A stretch of 64,000 bases of DNA from Prunella strophiata (Eukaryota > Chordata > Aves > Passeriformes > Prunellidae), in assembly GCA_036583965.1 (NCBI GenBank), contig JAZBQD010000001.1:19066608-19130607 (forward strand), written 5' to 3'. Shown piece by piece: positions 46,490 to 58,014 of the stretch (position 1 is the stretch's first letter; every line of letters starts with the position of its first letter). A program made the translations under genes and the position numbers. The notes beneath the pieces were generated by a model. The model had not been told where the DNA came from. It was given only the letters and a program-made list of their open reading frames with translations, and ran no database searches.

Positions 46490-46980
46490 CACCCTGTGCT
46501 GGACACTGGGGAGGCCAGCCTGGAATTCTGGGGGCAGTTTGGGCACCTTGTGACCAGAAGGACATTGAGCACATCCAGGGCAGGGAATGGAGCTGGGAAG
46601 GGGCTGGAGAACTCCTGAGGGAGCTGGGAAGGGGCTCAGCTGGAGAAAAGGGGGATCAGGGGGGACCTTGTGGCTCTGCACAGCTCCTGACAGGAGGGGA
46701 CAGCTGAGGGGGAACAGGGACAGGAGCAGAGGGAACAGCCTCAGGCTGGGCCAGGGGAGCTCAGGGTGGAAATTTGGGAAAATTCCTCATGGAAAGGTTT
46801 GTCCAGGCCTGGCACAGCTGCCCAGGGAAGTTTGGAATCCCCATCCCTGGAGGGATTTAAAATCCATGTGGATGTGGCACTTGGGGACAGGGGGCAGTGG
46901 TGGCCTTGGCAGTGCTGGGGGAACAGCTGGACTCTGTCTCAGAGAGTTTTTCCAACCCAAAAGTTGCCATGATTCTGTGA
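46490..46980 (+). mobile_element. CR1, the longest fragment in the window (~490 bp)
   Basis: It runs from TGTGCTGGACACTGGGGAGG through GAGGGAGCTGGGAAGGGGCT, GGGGGACCTTGTGGCTCTGC, TCCTGACAGGAGGGGACAGC and CCCCATCCCTGGAGGGATTT to ATGATTCTGTGA. Useful internal reference for CR1 order in this genome. Confidence 0.93.
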
Positions 46981-47349
46981 TGGAGTTTTTTGATCTGACA
47001 GCTGCCTATTCCAAGCCTGACCTGGGTAGTTTTAGATACGACAGCCCTTGCATTGCTTCATTCAGAGCCACTCAGGCATGGAAAAGAAATCTCTCTTTTT
47101 TTTTTCCCCTTCATTTCCTAGAACTGTGGCATTGCAGATAAGCCAGATGTGCAGCACATGAGCAGGCAGTGTATATTTTTCCCAAATTAGGGCTGCAGAG
47201 TTCATTATGCTCCTGCCTTTAAAAACATCCTGGTTTTAATTCGGTTTATGTCACAGAATATCAACACAACTGCTTTGAGGAATCCTGGTGAGCAAAGGAA
47301 AGAAGAGAAAGGGGATCCCTGTGGCACTCAGTGCTGCTGCCTGCTGCTG

Positions 47350-47405
47350 ACCATGGAGTGATTGGGGTTGGAGGGGACCTTTGAAGCTCCAGCCCATCCA
47401 CTCTG
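47350..47405 (-). mobile_element. CR1 3' tip
   Basis: GGGGTTGGAGGGGACCTTTG, AAGCTCCAGCCCATCCA is a short reversed CR1 3' end. Confidence 0.6.
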
Positions 47406-48821
47406 GGGTGCATTTGTAGAAATCCCATTGATTGAAAAATTCCCCCACCGCTTCTCAAGTGGCAGAGTCACTTTGTAAGGGTGGCATGTCACCACCAGTG
47501 TCAGCTAATCCTGGCTGCAGCAGCCCTGTTAATGCAGTGCTTAATCTGCTGGTGACAAGCTGTGATTTATATTCCCAGGAGATCCCAGCCTTGCTAATTG
47601 AAATGGATTGGAACTCGTGTTCTCTATCATGGGCTGGGTTTGGAGACTCAGGGTGCTGGGAAAGACACACAGAAACAGCTGAACTGGGTAGAATTTAAGA
47701 ATTAGTGTTACAAAAGTGGCAATTCTTGTGTGCATTCGGGTATTTCTCTTTAAATATCTTTTTTTTGGAACAAATAATGGATTTGCCACATCTGCTGACC
47801 TTCTCTTCCATGGAAATCAAAGCAAATATAATAATTTGTCCACCTGAATTAGACACAAAGTGACTAAATAAGCAAGACAGTCTATCATGCTTGATTATTC
47901 CAAATGGAAATTGATTTTACTCAGTTAATTGGGTGCTTTGCTTCTCTCGGTCTCTTACGTGTAAATGATTATTCTGATTTGTAATTTTTTAATCTAATTA
48001 TTGCCATCTCTTTGAAATGATCTTTACCAAGGGTATTTGTATAGAATACACGAGGAATTTTTACAGGAGGATATAATTTTGTGGGCAGCTATATTAAATT
48101 ATAGATCATTATAAAATTATGTATTTGTCCCTTAAATTCCCTTGTTTCTGAAGGGGCTGGAAATAAAGCTTGCCTGGGTTTTATTTGTACAATAACCCCA
48201 ACGTTGAGTGTGCTGTAAACAGTCCCATTAAAAAATGATGGGGTTTGTGGTGAAATTTAATGTTCATCACAGAGTATTTCTAATTTACCAGTGGCTGAAT
48301 TTTGAGGAATGTTTCCCAAGTGGAGAATCCCTTCTTGAGTTTCTTGCACTGAACATGTGCACAAACATCTCCACAAACTCCATTCTTTTTTTTACCTCTG
48401 GATTTTAGGTTACCCCGAGTCTCAAGGAAGAATTACAAGGATTCAAAAATCAGAAAATGAAAGCTTGATTTGTTTGGGTTTTTTAAAGCTCCTGAATGTT
48501 AAAACAGTGTCAAAACATGGGACTTGATCCAACTTCTGGAAATTGGATTTGGGACTTAATGTTTAAGTCCAAGTAACAGATTTTTATGGAATGGTCACCC
48601 CAAGAGGAGGAATTCTGGAAAGCTGGTCCCAGCTGGTGGCCCATGGAGGGTGGGGTGTCCCTGCTGAGCTGAGGGCAGGAATCTGAGGTCCTGCTGGTGC
48701 CCAGGGTGGGGATGGGGATGGAGGGGCTGCCTGTGGCCACAGGGCTCTGTGGGACCTGCCACTTCCCAGAGCTGCTTGTTCATTTTCCTTGGAAACACCA
48801 GGAATGAAGGGTTTAACTCCA
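47406..48821. other. No gene seen; repeat-free AT-rich block 47700-48480
   Basis: 47700-48480 has no transposon or tandem repeat and many TAATTA/ATTAAT-type words. It could be a conserved regulatory block but nothing in the sequence proves it. Confidence 0.3.
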
Positions 48822-48928
48822 CCTGGATGGGGCTGGGAGCACCCTGGGATGGTGGAAGGTGTCCCTGCCCTTGGCAGGGGTGGGGTGGGGTGGCTTTAAT
48901 GTCCCTTCCAACCCTGACCATTCTGGGG
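48822..48928 (+). mobile_element. CR1 3' fragment
   Basis: GGGGCTGGGAGCACCCTGGG, ATGGTGGAAGGTGTCCCTGC, CTTTAATGTCCCTTCCAACC form a sense-orientation CR1 end. Confidence 0.88.
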
Positions 48929-48990
48929 TCCCATCTTGATGTGAGTTCCTCATTTCCCCCTGTTCCTTTGGAAAAGGGAGGAGCTTTAAG

Positions 48991-49064
48991 AACTCCATTT
49001 AATAACTTCATTTAATAACTCAATAACTTCATTTAGTAACTTCATTTAATAACTCCATTTAATG
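48991..49064. repeat. Short 13-bp tandem repeat
   Basis: AACTTCATTTAAT and close variants occur about five times in a row with one shortened unit. Confidence 0.85.
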
Positions 49065-49429
49065 TCTTCTCTTCCCAGTTATTTTGCAAGCACGTAATTG
49101 AAGGGAAGTTTTTTTAGCAATGCTGCAGCATTGACTGCTTGCCCTGATGACATAATGGGGCAATAAAGCCCTCACCATGAATGAGGTCATGGGAGAGCAA
49201 TTCCAGTTAAACTGTAACCTGGGATGGGTCAGCAGACACACTCCCTGACTTTCTTGAAGCCAGGGCTTCAGGAAAAAGAAAGCAGCTGCAATCAGCCCAA
49301 CTGGAAGTGGGAGCAGCTCCTGGTGCCTGGGATTCCAGCCAAGAAGGAGCTGCTGTGCCAGCTCACCTGCTCCAGGTAGGGGAACCCCCAGGCAGCTGGA
49401 GAAACAGGCACTGGGGCTTGAGATCCTCA
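49065..49429. other. No gene seen
   Basis: Single-copy-looking sequence. Domain-free open frames on both strands. Confidence 0.5.
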
Positions 49430-49572
49430 TCATGGAATCCCAGAATGGTTTGGGTTGGAAGGGAGCTTAAAGCCCAGCCCATTCCATCCCTGGGCAGGGA
49501 CACTTCCCCTGTGCCAGGCTGCTCCAGGCTCCATCCAGCCTGGCCTTGGGCACTGCCAGGGATCCTGGGGAA
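49430..49572 (-). mobile_element. CR1 fragment
   Basis: ATGGAATCCCAGAATGGTTT, GGGTTGGAAGGGAGCTTAAA, CATCCAGCCTGGCCTTGGGC, reversed CR1 3' end. Confidence 0.92.
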
Positions 49573-50293
49573 TCTCACAGGGTGTTGGGGTTCATGGGTG
49601 GAGAGCAGGAAGAGCAAAGAGAGTGTGACTGTTGTCTCCTCATTCCCTTTTTGGTGTTTCTGTTGGTTTGTTAAATTAAACTACCACATTTTTGGGGTTG
49701 GCCCTTGCTCTTGGTGTGGCCTATGGCTTTGTCAGCCTGCAGTGACAAGGCTTTTGTGTCTCTCATTTTTAATTCTGTTTTCTGGATTGATGGTGCTTAT
49801 CCTTGCAAATGTGACTTCTGTAGCACTGAGAGGCTGGGGCAGGACCCGAGCTTGGGGGAAAACACAAACCCCACCAGTCTCTCCACTCTCCTCTGTGTTA
49901 CCTGGGGCGCTTCTCTGATTTTTCCCTGCTTTAGGAGGATGCAAGGGATGGGTTTCAATTTAACCTGCTGGTGCATCCTTGGGAAAAGGAGCAGGACTGC
50001 AGCTCTGCAGCAGGGCCACGTGACACCACGCAGGTTTTTGTTGGCCTATTTTCTCAAAGCCCAGGTTTTACTCTTGAGCTGTCAGGTCAGATGAGGATTC
50101 AGTTCTGCGGCCAAAATAGAAATTAGCTGTGTGTGGTAATCCATTAATCCCTGGAAATAATGCCATTTATGCACGTTTTGGGCAGCTGGGCTGTCCTCAC
50201 AACCCCTCCTTGGGCTGCACAACCCTGGGAGGAGCTGCCCTGAGCTCAGCCCTGTGCCACTGCACCCACACTCCAGCTGCTCTGACTCCCTGG
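49573..50293. other. No gene seen
   Basis: Single-copy-looking sequence; nothing recognised. Confidence 0.5.
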
Positions 50294-50390
50294 ACAGGGA
50301 AGCTGTGGCTGCCCCTGCATCCCTGGAAGTGCCCAAGGCCAGGCTGGATGGGGCTTGGAGCAGCCTGGGATGGTGGAAGGTGTCCCAGAG
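50294..50390 (+). mobile_element. CR1 internal fragment (3' tip missing)
   Basis: AGCTGTGGCTGCCCCTGCAT, GCCCAAGGCCAGGCTGGATG, AGCAGCCTGGGATGGTGGAA identify CR1. It stops before the terminal block. Confidence 0.88.
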
Positions 50391-50454
50391 CAGCAATAAA
50401 GAACAGAAAAAGTCAGTCCATGGGGTTGAACAAGTGCCTGAGCCATTCAGGGTA

Positions 50455-50715
50455 GAGCTCATGGAATAATTTCAGATGGAAAAGACCTCCAGGACCATCA
50501 GGTCCCAACTGTGCCCAATGCCCAGCCCAGAGCACTGAGTGCCACCTCCAGGAATTCCTTGGACACCTCCAAACCTCCCTGGGCATTCCCTGCCAAGGCC
50601 TGACCACCCTTTCTGTGACAAAATCCCTCCTGATGTCCCACCTGAGCATCCCCTGGCACAGTTTGAGGCCACTCCTCTTGTCCCTTTGCTCTTTCCCTGG
50701 GAGCAGAGGCTGACC
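50455..50715 (-). mobile_element. CR1 fragment
   Basis: GATGGAAAAGACCTCCAGGA, GAATTCCTTGGACACCTCCA, TCCCTCCTGATGTCCCACCT, CAGTTTGAGGCCACTCCTCT, reversed CR1, 3' end at the left. Confidence 0.88.
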
Positions 50716-51160
50716 CCTGTGTATCCAGGGAATAAAGGCTGGATGCAGTAGGCTATGAGTCAATAAATTCACTTTTTTTGTTTTAAAGGCAGTTCCTATT
50801 TCTTTTTTCAGGAGAGGCAGCAGTTGCCCTGCAGCAGAGCTGTGTAATAATGACAGTTTGTCTCTCCCTGGATCTTTTCCTTTCCACTTTTATCAACAAG
50901 AGGCTCCTTTTGTAGCACGTGGCTGTCCTTCCTTGCTCAGCCATTGCTCTCCTCCCTGCCTGTTCTCTCAGGAGAGTTGTTACTATTTTTTCCTTCTTGT
51001 TTTACCAGGCTGTATCATGACTCTGTGTCCTTTGTGAGTAAGGAAAATGTGGGAAATGCTGCTGTGCCTGCAGCACTGGTGGCTTTTGGGGGTTTTTTTG
51101 GTTTTTTTTTCTTTTTTTGGTTCAGAAAATGATAACGTTGCAGGTCTGTACGTGAAGGCC
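50716..51160. other. No gene seen
   Basis: Pyrimidine-rich runs near 51090-51122. No coding evidence. Confidence 0.5.
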
Positions 51161-51230
51161 ATAAATATAAATATAAATATAAATATAAATATAAATATAA
51201 TATTAATATAATATAATATAATATAAGTAT
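51161..51230. repeat. (AAATAT)n / (AATAT)n microsatellite
   Basis: Hexamer ATAAAT units turn into pentamer AATAT units over about 70 bp. Confidence 0.93.
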
Positions 51231-51299
51231 ATGAAGTGAAACTCACAGTGTTTTTGTGGGATTGCAGCTTGGGCACCTCCCCATCCACCCCAGTGGGAA

Positions 51300-51556
51300 G
51301 AGGATGAGGGGAAATGGCCTCAAGCTGTGCCAGGGGAGGTTTGGATTGGAAATTAGGGAAAATTTCTTTGTGGAAAGGTTTGTTCACCCCTGGCACAAGC
51401 TGCCCAGGGCAGGGCTGGAGTGCCCCATCCCTGGAGGGATTTAAAATCCATGTGGAGGTGGCACTTGGGGACATGGGGCAGTGGTGGCCTTGGCAGTGCT
51501 GGGAGTGGTTGGATTTGATGATTTTAAAGATCTTTTCCAGCCTTAATTCCAGGATT
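51300..51556 (+). mobile_element. CR1 fragment
   Basis: GATGAGGGGAAATGGCCTCA, TTGTGGAAAGGTTTGTTCAC, CCCATCCCTGGAGGGATTTA, GGCACTTGGGGACATGGGGC, then TGGATTTGATGATTTTAAAG; sense CR1 3' end. Confidence 0.92.
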
Positions 51557-53786
51557 TTCTGCTTGGTCCTGCTGAGCCCAGTCCTGTGCATCCACCTCAG
51601 CTCCTGCATTCCCTTGGAGTTTTCCTCCTCCTCCTCTCTCCAGGAGCTGGAAATGCAAAAGGCTTTGGCCAAAACCAAAATCTTAGGATTTGCATAATCT
51701 TCATGGCTGTGTTTGTTTCTGATAAATTGAGGGACACCACAGCGTGTTCCAGCCACACTTTATCACATCCCAGAGAACAGATTCCAGGGGTCTGGCATCT
51801 GGAAAACCCTCCTGACAGGGATTTGGAGAGAAGCACTGATGTTCCTGTTGCTTTCTGCTCTCCTGGAAACCTTCCAGCAACTTCAAATATTCTGTGGGGT
51901 TTTGTTTGTTTTTGTTTTTTTTTTTAAGGAGCTGGTTGTATTTGAAGGATGAGAAAGTGAACTCAGTGCTGCCTTGGAAAATCAGCCCCTGCCAGGATTG
52001 ATTACCCAAAATTCCAGTGGATTTCAGCAGCCTTTGCTGAGGGTGGAAAGCATCCCAGCATTCAGCACCTCTTCCCTGTTAATTCCACTTTTATTCTGCT
52101 TTTATTCCACATTTCCAAATCCTCCTTCCTTTCCCTTCCCTTCTGTTCCATTAAGTGCTGCTCTGTGTCCCAAGCTTTCTAATTATAAATATAATATAAT
52201 TATAAATAGTTAATTGGGGACATTTATGTAATGCTCAAAATGATGCAGGCACAGTTTGCAGTGAGGTGCTGAACACAATTAACTGTCTAATCCCAAGAAT
52301 GGGATTGGGAAAGAATGGGATTGCAAAACCCCAAGAATGGGATTAGATTGTAAGACATTTAGGCTGCTTAAATTAGAAATAGTAGTAGAAGGAATTGAAG
52401 GAGTAAATTAGTAGTAATCTCGACTGGGGGGAAAAAAATTAAGAAAATTTTGATGCTAATAATGCTTTTTATTATTTTTTTTTCACTTGTTGTATTAGAG
52501 AAAAAAACACTGATCTTCCCAACTGTGTATCCAAGGAATAGCAGCTGTGTGCAGAGTTTGAATTTACTCCTGGGTGTAGGAGCAGCCTTTGGAGAGGCTG
52601 GGAGTGACTGGGAATATTTCACTTCTGAGTAACAGCTGTGAGAGCAGTGCAAAGGTGGTGTGAAAGTTTTTGTCACGGGAGATTTTTCTATATTTGAGCT
52701 TATCCAGGGATTATTTCTGGTGGATTATCCCACTTTACATGGAAAGGCAGGATTTTCTAATGGTTATTCTAATGACTGCCAAATTCCTGGGTTTTTTGGT
52801 GTGTTGTGAGGCAGGACTGTGTAATACCCTGTGGAAATTGTACTGTTAAATTCAGGGTATTACCCTGAAACAGGGAGCTCTGGGGGAGCAGCATTTCCAG
52901 GGACAGAATTTTAGCAGTGGCTGCAGAGCCACCATCTGGATAAATCCTGCCACAAAGCAAAGGTTGTGTGAAATTATTTCTAAATCAAGCAGGACTGGCT
53001 AATGGCTGAGATGGGAGCCTCTCCTAATTAATCTGTTCATTAGGAATTGGATAAATCACAACAAATTAATAACAACATTCATTTCCCACCTCTATTTAGA
53101 GGGATTTGAGTATTTCTGGGCCTGTTTATTTGTCTCCATCTATGGATTTCCCTGAATTAAGAAACAGCATGTTCTCATCACAATTTTCCTCCAATTTTCT
53201 TCTCACTGGGAATTATTTTCTGGTCTCACCAATGCTGAAATTCTGTGTTTAGAAAGCAGACTCAGCTGTGGCAAACATTCCCCCAAGGAATTCATCCATG
53301 GAGCCCCTCATCTGTGGCTAGGGGAGTCAAGTGGGATAAGGAAACTCTAAAAGTCTGTGTTAAAGGCACTCCAAACTTTCTGGTGTTACTGGGCTGCTTG
53401 GTGGTAAACAACTTTTCCTCTTTGTTATGAATTTTCCTCTTATCTCTGGGAATGACTCCCAGGATTGTTTCCTCAGTGTCCTCAGATGGCTTCTTTTTAT
53501 GGAGGGAGCATTTTTACCCTGATTTCTGGTGTTGTCTGTGAACCATGGCTGAGTGTTGCTGGATTTAAAACCACCATAATGAATTTTTGGTGTGCACAAG
53601 TTATATTTCCTTTTTCTCTTTTGCATCAAAACTGAACATTCAGTGCTAAGGTGATAGGAGTGTATAAAACAGGGCTGAAATAAATTAAAATTTCGAGCAA
53701 ACATTGCTTTTACTTCTAGCTTCCTTCTGCCACCACATGATATCGATTTGACCTGAAAATTTATCTTCTGCTTTGCTTCCTTGCAG
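51557..53786 (+). other. PTPRE: No gene seen; end of upstream PTPRE intron
   Basis: Non-coding AT-rich sequence ending in the acceptor TTGCAG at 53786, with a T/C-rich tract immediately before it. A small diverged TATA-rich patch lies at about 52183-52213. No earlier PTPRE exon can be recognised, as expected if it is non-coding. Confidence 0.55.
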
Positions 53787-53896
53787 GTCCAGGATGGAAC
53801 ATCCCTGCTCACTCCTGCTGCTCTGTGTTAGTTTCATTTTTGCACGAGCCCTGCCACCCAATGGAACTGAGCTGCCCAAAACAACCACAACAACCA
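53787..53896 (+). CDS. PTPRE: PTPRE receptor isoform, first coding exon (signal peptide and start of ectodomain)
   Basis: The acceptor is TTGCAG ending at 53786, and the donor is GTAAGG at 53897. Only 7 nt of 5'UTR precede the ATG at 53794, so a non-coding exon must lie further upstream. The start context is strong (A at -3, G at +4). The 34 codons plus one base encode a classic signal peptide: MEHPC, then a Leu/Val/Phe-rich core, with likely cleavage after FARA at about residue 19. This is followed by LPPNGTELPK and five threonines, so the mature ectodomain begins with an N-glycosylation sequon at N23. Human PTPRE similarly begins MEP, has ARAL at the cleavage region and a Thr-rich stretch. 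The exon ends in phase 1. I chose this start because the upstream in-frame ATG at 53773 lies within the intron. Confidence 0.92.
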
Positions 53897-54330
53897 GTAA
53901 GGAGAGGGACCTGTGGGGCAGGATGGGCATGGACCTCAGGGTGTCCCTGGTGGCAAGTCCAGGCAGTTTTTGCAGGACTTTGACCCCACTGACACAGTTC
54001 TGATGGTGCCAGGTGTCTGCACGTGGCTGGTGTTGGGGTTTCACTTTCTCTTTGCCATGGGAGGGAAAAACAGGGCAGAGGTGGAGGAGCTGCAGGGCCC
54101 AGGAGCTGCCAGGGGGATCTGAGGGGATGTGGGCAGAGGTAACAGGAAATAAATTTTCATTAGACAGCAGGATGAATAGATTGAAACCCCCTGAGGAGCC
54201 TTGGGACATATTCTGTGTTTTCTCATGCAAAGACTTGAGGAGGGTGTGAGGTGCAGGTGTCCTGTGGAGGGTCCTGACAGGTGAAATCAGGAGAGTTCTT
54301 CCAAGAGCTGAGAGTGATTTTCTCCTCTCT

Positions 54331-54824
54331 TGATGCCTTGTTCAGGCTGCCCTAGAGCAGAGGCTGGGCAGAGTTAAAGAATACAGCAGGGATTTATTGC
54401 AAAGGATCTCCTCCATGGATCCACCTTGGGCAGCACCAGAGCCCAGCCAGGGCTGCACCCAAGATGAACCAAAATGGTCCCAAAATGAACCCAAGATGAA
54501 CCAAAATGGGCACAAAATGCACAACCAGGCACGGGGTCTCTCCCTTGGATCAGCTCTGCTCCATTTGCACCTTGGAGTTCATTGTCCCATTCCAGCTTTA
54601 GCCCCTGCAGTCCCACCCTGCTTGTTTTTCTCTCCTCAGCCCACGCTGTTTGTGCTCTTGGGCTGAGATTTGGGTCATTTGTCCTTGGTGCCCAGCTGGA
54701 GCAGGAATTGTTTTGTCTCCCTGCTCTGTGCACAGAGCTCACCATGCCCTGATGTGAAGCCCAGCCCCACACACTAAAGCAGCAGAGAACCTGAAAATAT
54801 TAAAAGTTAAACCTGAGGCCACCA
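54331..54824 (-). mobile_element. Solo LTR, copy 2 of the TGATGCC family
   Basis: Starts TGATGCCTTGTTCAGGCTGC and ends GAGGCCACCA, a mutated terminus. It aligns throughout with copy 1 outside the minisatellite (ATCTCCTCCATGGATCCACC, CGGGGTCTCTCCCTTGGATC, TGTCCTTGGTGCCCAGCTGG). It has about two 21-bp units. No target duplication is obvious. It lies antisense within the PTPRE intron. Confidence 0.85.
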
Positions 54825-54952
54825 CAGCACCTCATATTCATCCTCATTTCTGTTTGCAGAATTTCTTCCTCCTCAAAGCCTCCCACAACCACGTCCTGAC
54901 CCGTGACAGTCCTGGGAGAGGCTTCTCCAAGGGAAATTGGGGGGTTTGAGGA

Positions 54953-55060
54953 ACTGCCCAAGGCCAGGCTGGACAGGGCTTGGAGCATCCTGGGATGGTG
55001 CAAGGTGTCCCTGCCATGGCAGGCTGGGATGGGATAACCTTGGGGGCCCCTTCCAGCCCC
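54953..55060 (+). mobile_element. CR1 3' fragment
   Basis: GCCCAAGGCCAGGCTGGACA, GGAGCATCCTGGGATGGTGC, CCCCTTCCAGCCCC; sense CR1. Confidence 0.88.
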
Positions 55061-55299
55061 AGCCAGGGAGGATGCAGCTGCTGATGTCCCACATGAGCAA
55101 TGTCACCACGTTTTGATGCCTGCTCAGCTCACTGTTGTTGACACCCAGTGTTTCATAGAAGGCTGATTTGTTGCTTTATTTGCTTTTAATCTGCCTGTGA
55201 ACTTTACACCCCTGGGGAAGGAGAGGAATCAAATACCAGGCTTGGCTCGTGGCCCTTGGATTGTTTTGGTTCTTGGTTGCAGTAATTTAAATGCAAATA

Positions 55300-55475
55300 A
55301 GGGAAATTTAGATGGGATACTGGTAAGAAAATGAGGGTGGGCAGGCACTGCACAATCCCTGCAGTGCCCAAGGCCAGGCTGGACCTTGGGGCTGGGAGCA
55401 CCTGGGACAGTGGGAGGTGTCCCTGCCATGGAACTGGATAATTTTGAGGTTCTTTCCATCCCAAACCTGTCTGGG
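55300..55475 (+). mobile_element. CR1 fragment
   Basis: GGGAAATTTAGATGGGATAC, GCCCAAGGCCAGGCTGGACC, TGGGAGCACCTGGGACAGTG, GAGGTTCTTTCCATCCCAAA; sense CR1 with an internal deletion. Confidence 0.88.
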
Positions 55476-56663
55476 ATTTGCTGCTAATTCAGGATTGAGC
55501 ATTTGCCTTCTCCAGAATCTGCCTGCAGGGTGGGTGCAGCTCTTGCTGGGCACTCCAGAGCTGGGGAGGGAAGTGGAGGTTGGGGAACAAGGGGCTCCAC
55601 CACCATCAGTCTGAGTGTGGCTGTGCTTAGTGCTTCCAAAAAAACCAAATTATTCATAGAAATGAAGCTTTGGCTGAGTGTGAATTTGCTAATTAATCAG
55701 TTTGAAGTATTGTCAAGTAGTTTTTGGTCCCTGCTTCTTGTCTGGCACCTGGAGCTGTGGAAAAACAAGTTACTAATATTGGGCTGAATATGTCAGAATA
55801 TGGGAATTGAGAAGGGGAAGTCACTTGCTGTTTTTATCACTTCCCAGAATCTTAATAACATGAGCACAAAGGGAGTTTTGTCATCAGTGTTGTTCATCTT
55901 CAGAGCTTAATTCCAGATTGTGTTGAATTTAAGTCTGATCATGTGGATAAGAGTAATCTGATCATCCCTATTTTAATTAAATCTTAATTTCAGTGATATG
56001 ATTCAGAAATGATTGCTGTGACTAAACTGTTTTTCCTAAATATCAAAGCCTTCCTGACTTTGCAGGGAGGAAGAGTTTTGTCTGACAGACAAGTAGGTGC
56101 ACCCTGAAAATTACATTGCTGCAGAAAGAGTACCAAGATAATTGGATTATCTAATAAATTTGATAGCCATTGAACTAACAAGGCATTTTAAAATAAAATT
56201 AAAAGAAAAAAAGATTTTTGATGGAAGCATAAAGAAAACTCCATTTAACAGACTATGGAAAGAACTGGAAGAGCCTAAAAAAATTCAGCTTTCCTTTTGC
56301 ATGCTAATTTGATGAGTGATCCCAAAAGATACTTTTGATTCTGAAAGGAGTAGGTATAAATGATTTCATGTCATTATTTGAGCTGCCTTGATTTTTTCAA
56401 AGGATTTGCTGAATTACAATGTCAGCTTTATTCTTATTTAGAACATGGTTGCCTTGTCTGGATGGGTTGATTTTTAGCACTGCTGCCATTTTACCTCCCA
56501 CAAGAACACCCTGAAACTGCAGCCATGAAATTGCTACCTTGAAATTCCCCTTTCAGAAAATGAGAATATTCTTGGGCTTTATTGCACTGCCATTTTCTGG
56601 AAATCTGCCCTGATCTTTACTCCAGGTATTCAACTGCATTAAATAAATCTAAACCATTCAAAC

Positions 56664-56702
56664 CACAGAATGGTTTGGGTTGGAAGGGAGCATCTAGTTC
56701 TG
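56664..56702 (-). mobile_element. CR1 3' tip
   Basis: CACAGAATGGTTTGGGTTGG then AAGGGAGCATCTAGTTC is a short reversed CR1 end. Confidence 0.75.
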
Positions 56703-57249
56703 ACTTCCAAGCTAATATTTATTAGGATTTGTATAAATAAATTTATATTTCCAGGAGAGATACCTTAATGCTCCCAGATCCTTGTTACAGACTGTTTATT
56801 CATGATACTGTCTGTGACCATCTTGTAACTCCTGGTAATTCAAATATTTGTCAGTTCCCCAGGATTAATCATAGCCTGGATTGTTTTACTTCCTCTTGTA
56901 TTTTTACTTGTGGGGTTGTTGAAATGTGCAAGCAGCAGTTGTAAACCTTTAAATACCTTTCCAAATGTTTACATTCCAGTGGTATTTACTCCATGAGGGT
57001 TCGTGGTGCCTTTGAGTCCTCACAATTCCTTCCCATCACTGATGTCTGAACCTGCAGAGGGGATGAATTTATCAGAGGAGTTGCAGGTTAAAATGCAGGA
57101 AAGTGGGGCAGCTTTGGGGCTGCTGTTTAGTGCTGGTTTCAACTTCCAACAAGTGGGAATGTGAAAATAAGATTTTTATGTCTCCCCACTGTGGAGAGCC
57201 CTGGGGTCCCCAGCATGGGGAGGAGCTGTGGGAAGGAATCCAGAGGAGG

Positions 57250-57667
57250 CACCAAAGTGTTCATGGAGGGATGGAGGAAAGGCTGGGGGAGCTGGGATTG
57301 TTCAGGCTGGGAAGAGAAGCTTTGGGGTGACCTCAGTGTGGCTTTACAGAGATTAAAGGGAGAGCTGGAGAGGGACTGGGGACAAGGATGGAGGGACAGG
57401 ACACAGGGAATGGCTCCCAGTGCAAGAGGGCAGGGATGGATGGGAGATTGGGAACTGGGAATTGTTCCCTGGCAGGGTGGGCAGGGCTGGCACAGGGTGC
57501 CCAGAGCAGCTGTGGCTGCCCCTGGATCCCTGGCAGTGCCCAAGGCCAGGCTGGACACTGGGGCTGGAGCACCTGGGACAGTGGGAGGTGTCCCTGCCAT
57601 GGCCTGGATGGGCACTGGGTGATTTTTAAGGTTCCTTCCCACCCAAACAATTCTGTGACTCTGTAAC
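57250..57667 (+). mobile_element. CR1 fragment (~420 bp)
   Basis: GGCTGGGAAGAGAAGCTTTG, TGACCTCAGTGTGGCTTTAC, ACACAGGGAATGGCTCCCAG, GGTGCCCAGAGCAGCTGTGG and ACAATTCTGTGACTCTGT run in CR1 order. Open frames over it are not genes. Confidence 0.92.
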
Positions 57668-57884
57668 ACCCAGGAGGGACCCAGGGGTGGGACTTCCCTG
57701 TGAGTCTCGTGGTGGTGGTTTCATGGAGAAAATGAGGCAGCATCAGAAAAACTGAGTTATGAAGAAGGAATCTGGCTCATTTTATTTGGTATTTAAATGC
57801 CAGAGGGATTCTCTGCAGACACTCAATTCCAAGAATTAGTTTGCAGAGCAGAACTTCAGAAATAGATGGTTTCAGATCAGGGGA

Positions 57885-57940
57885 TTGGACTGGGTGACAT
57901 TTAAAGGTCCCTCCAGGCCAGACTCAAATTCTGTGACTGC
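57885..57940 (+). mobile_element. CR1 3' tip
   Basis: GATTGGACTGGGTGACATTT, AAAGGTCCCTCCAGGCC, ending ATTCTGTGACT. Confidence 0.8.
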
Positions 57941-58014
57941 AGTGCCAGGTGGGCTGGGCTGGCATTGCCCAGTGGGATTCAGCTCTGAGATGTAAAACTC
58001 ACATTTACTGGTAC

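Noticed and set aside
49307..49918. 203-codon + strand open frame
   Set aside because: The middle third is reversed CR1 sequence and the rest shows no domain or coding bias.
50294..50715. Opposed CR1 pieces as a functional inverted repeat
   Set aside because: The two fragments cover different parts of CR1 and share little complementary sequence; ordinary coincidence in a CR1-dense region.
53773..53793. Upstream in-frame ATG at 53773 as the PTPRE start
   Set aside because: It lies before the AG acceptor at 53786 in the intron and would add MLPCRSR ahead of the signal peptide.
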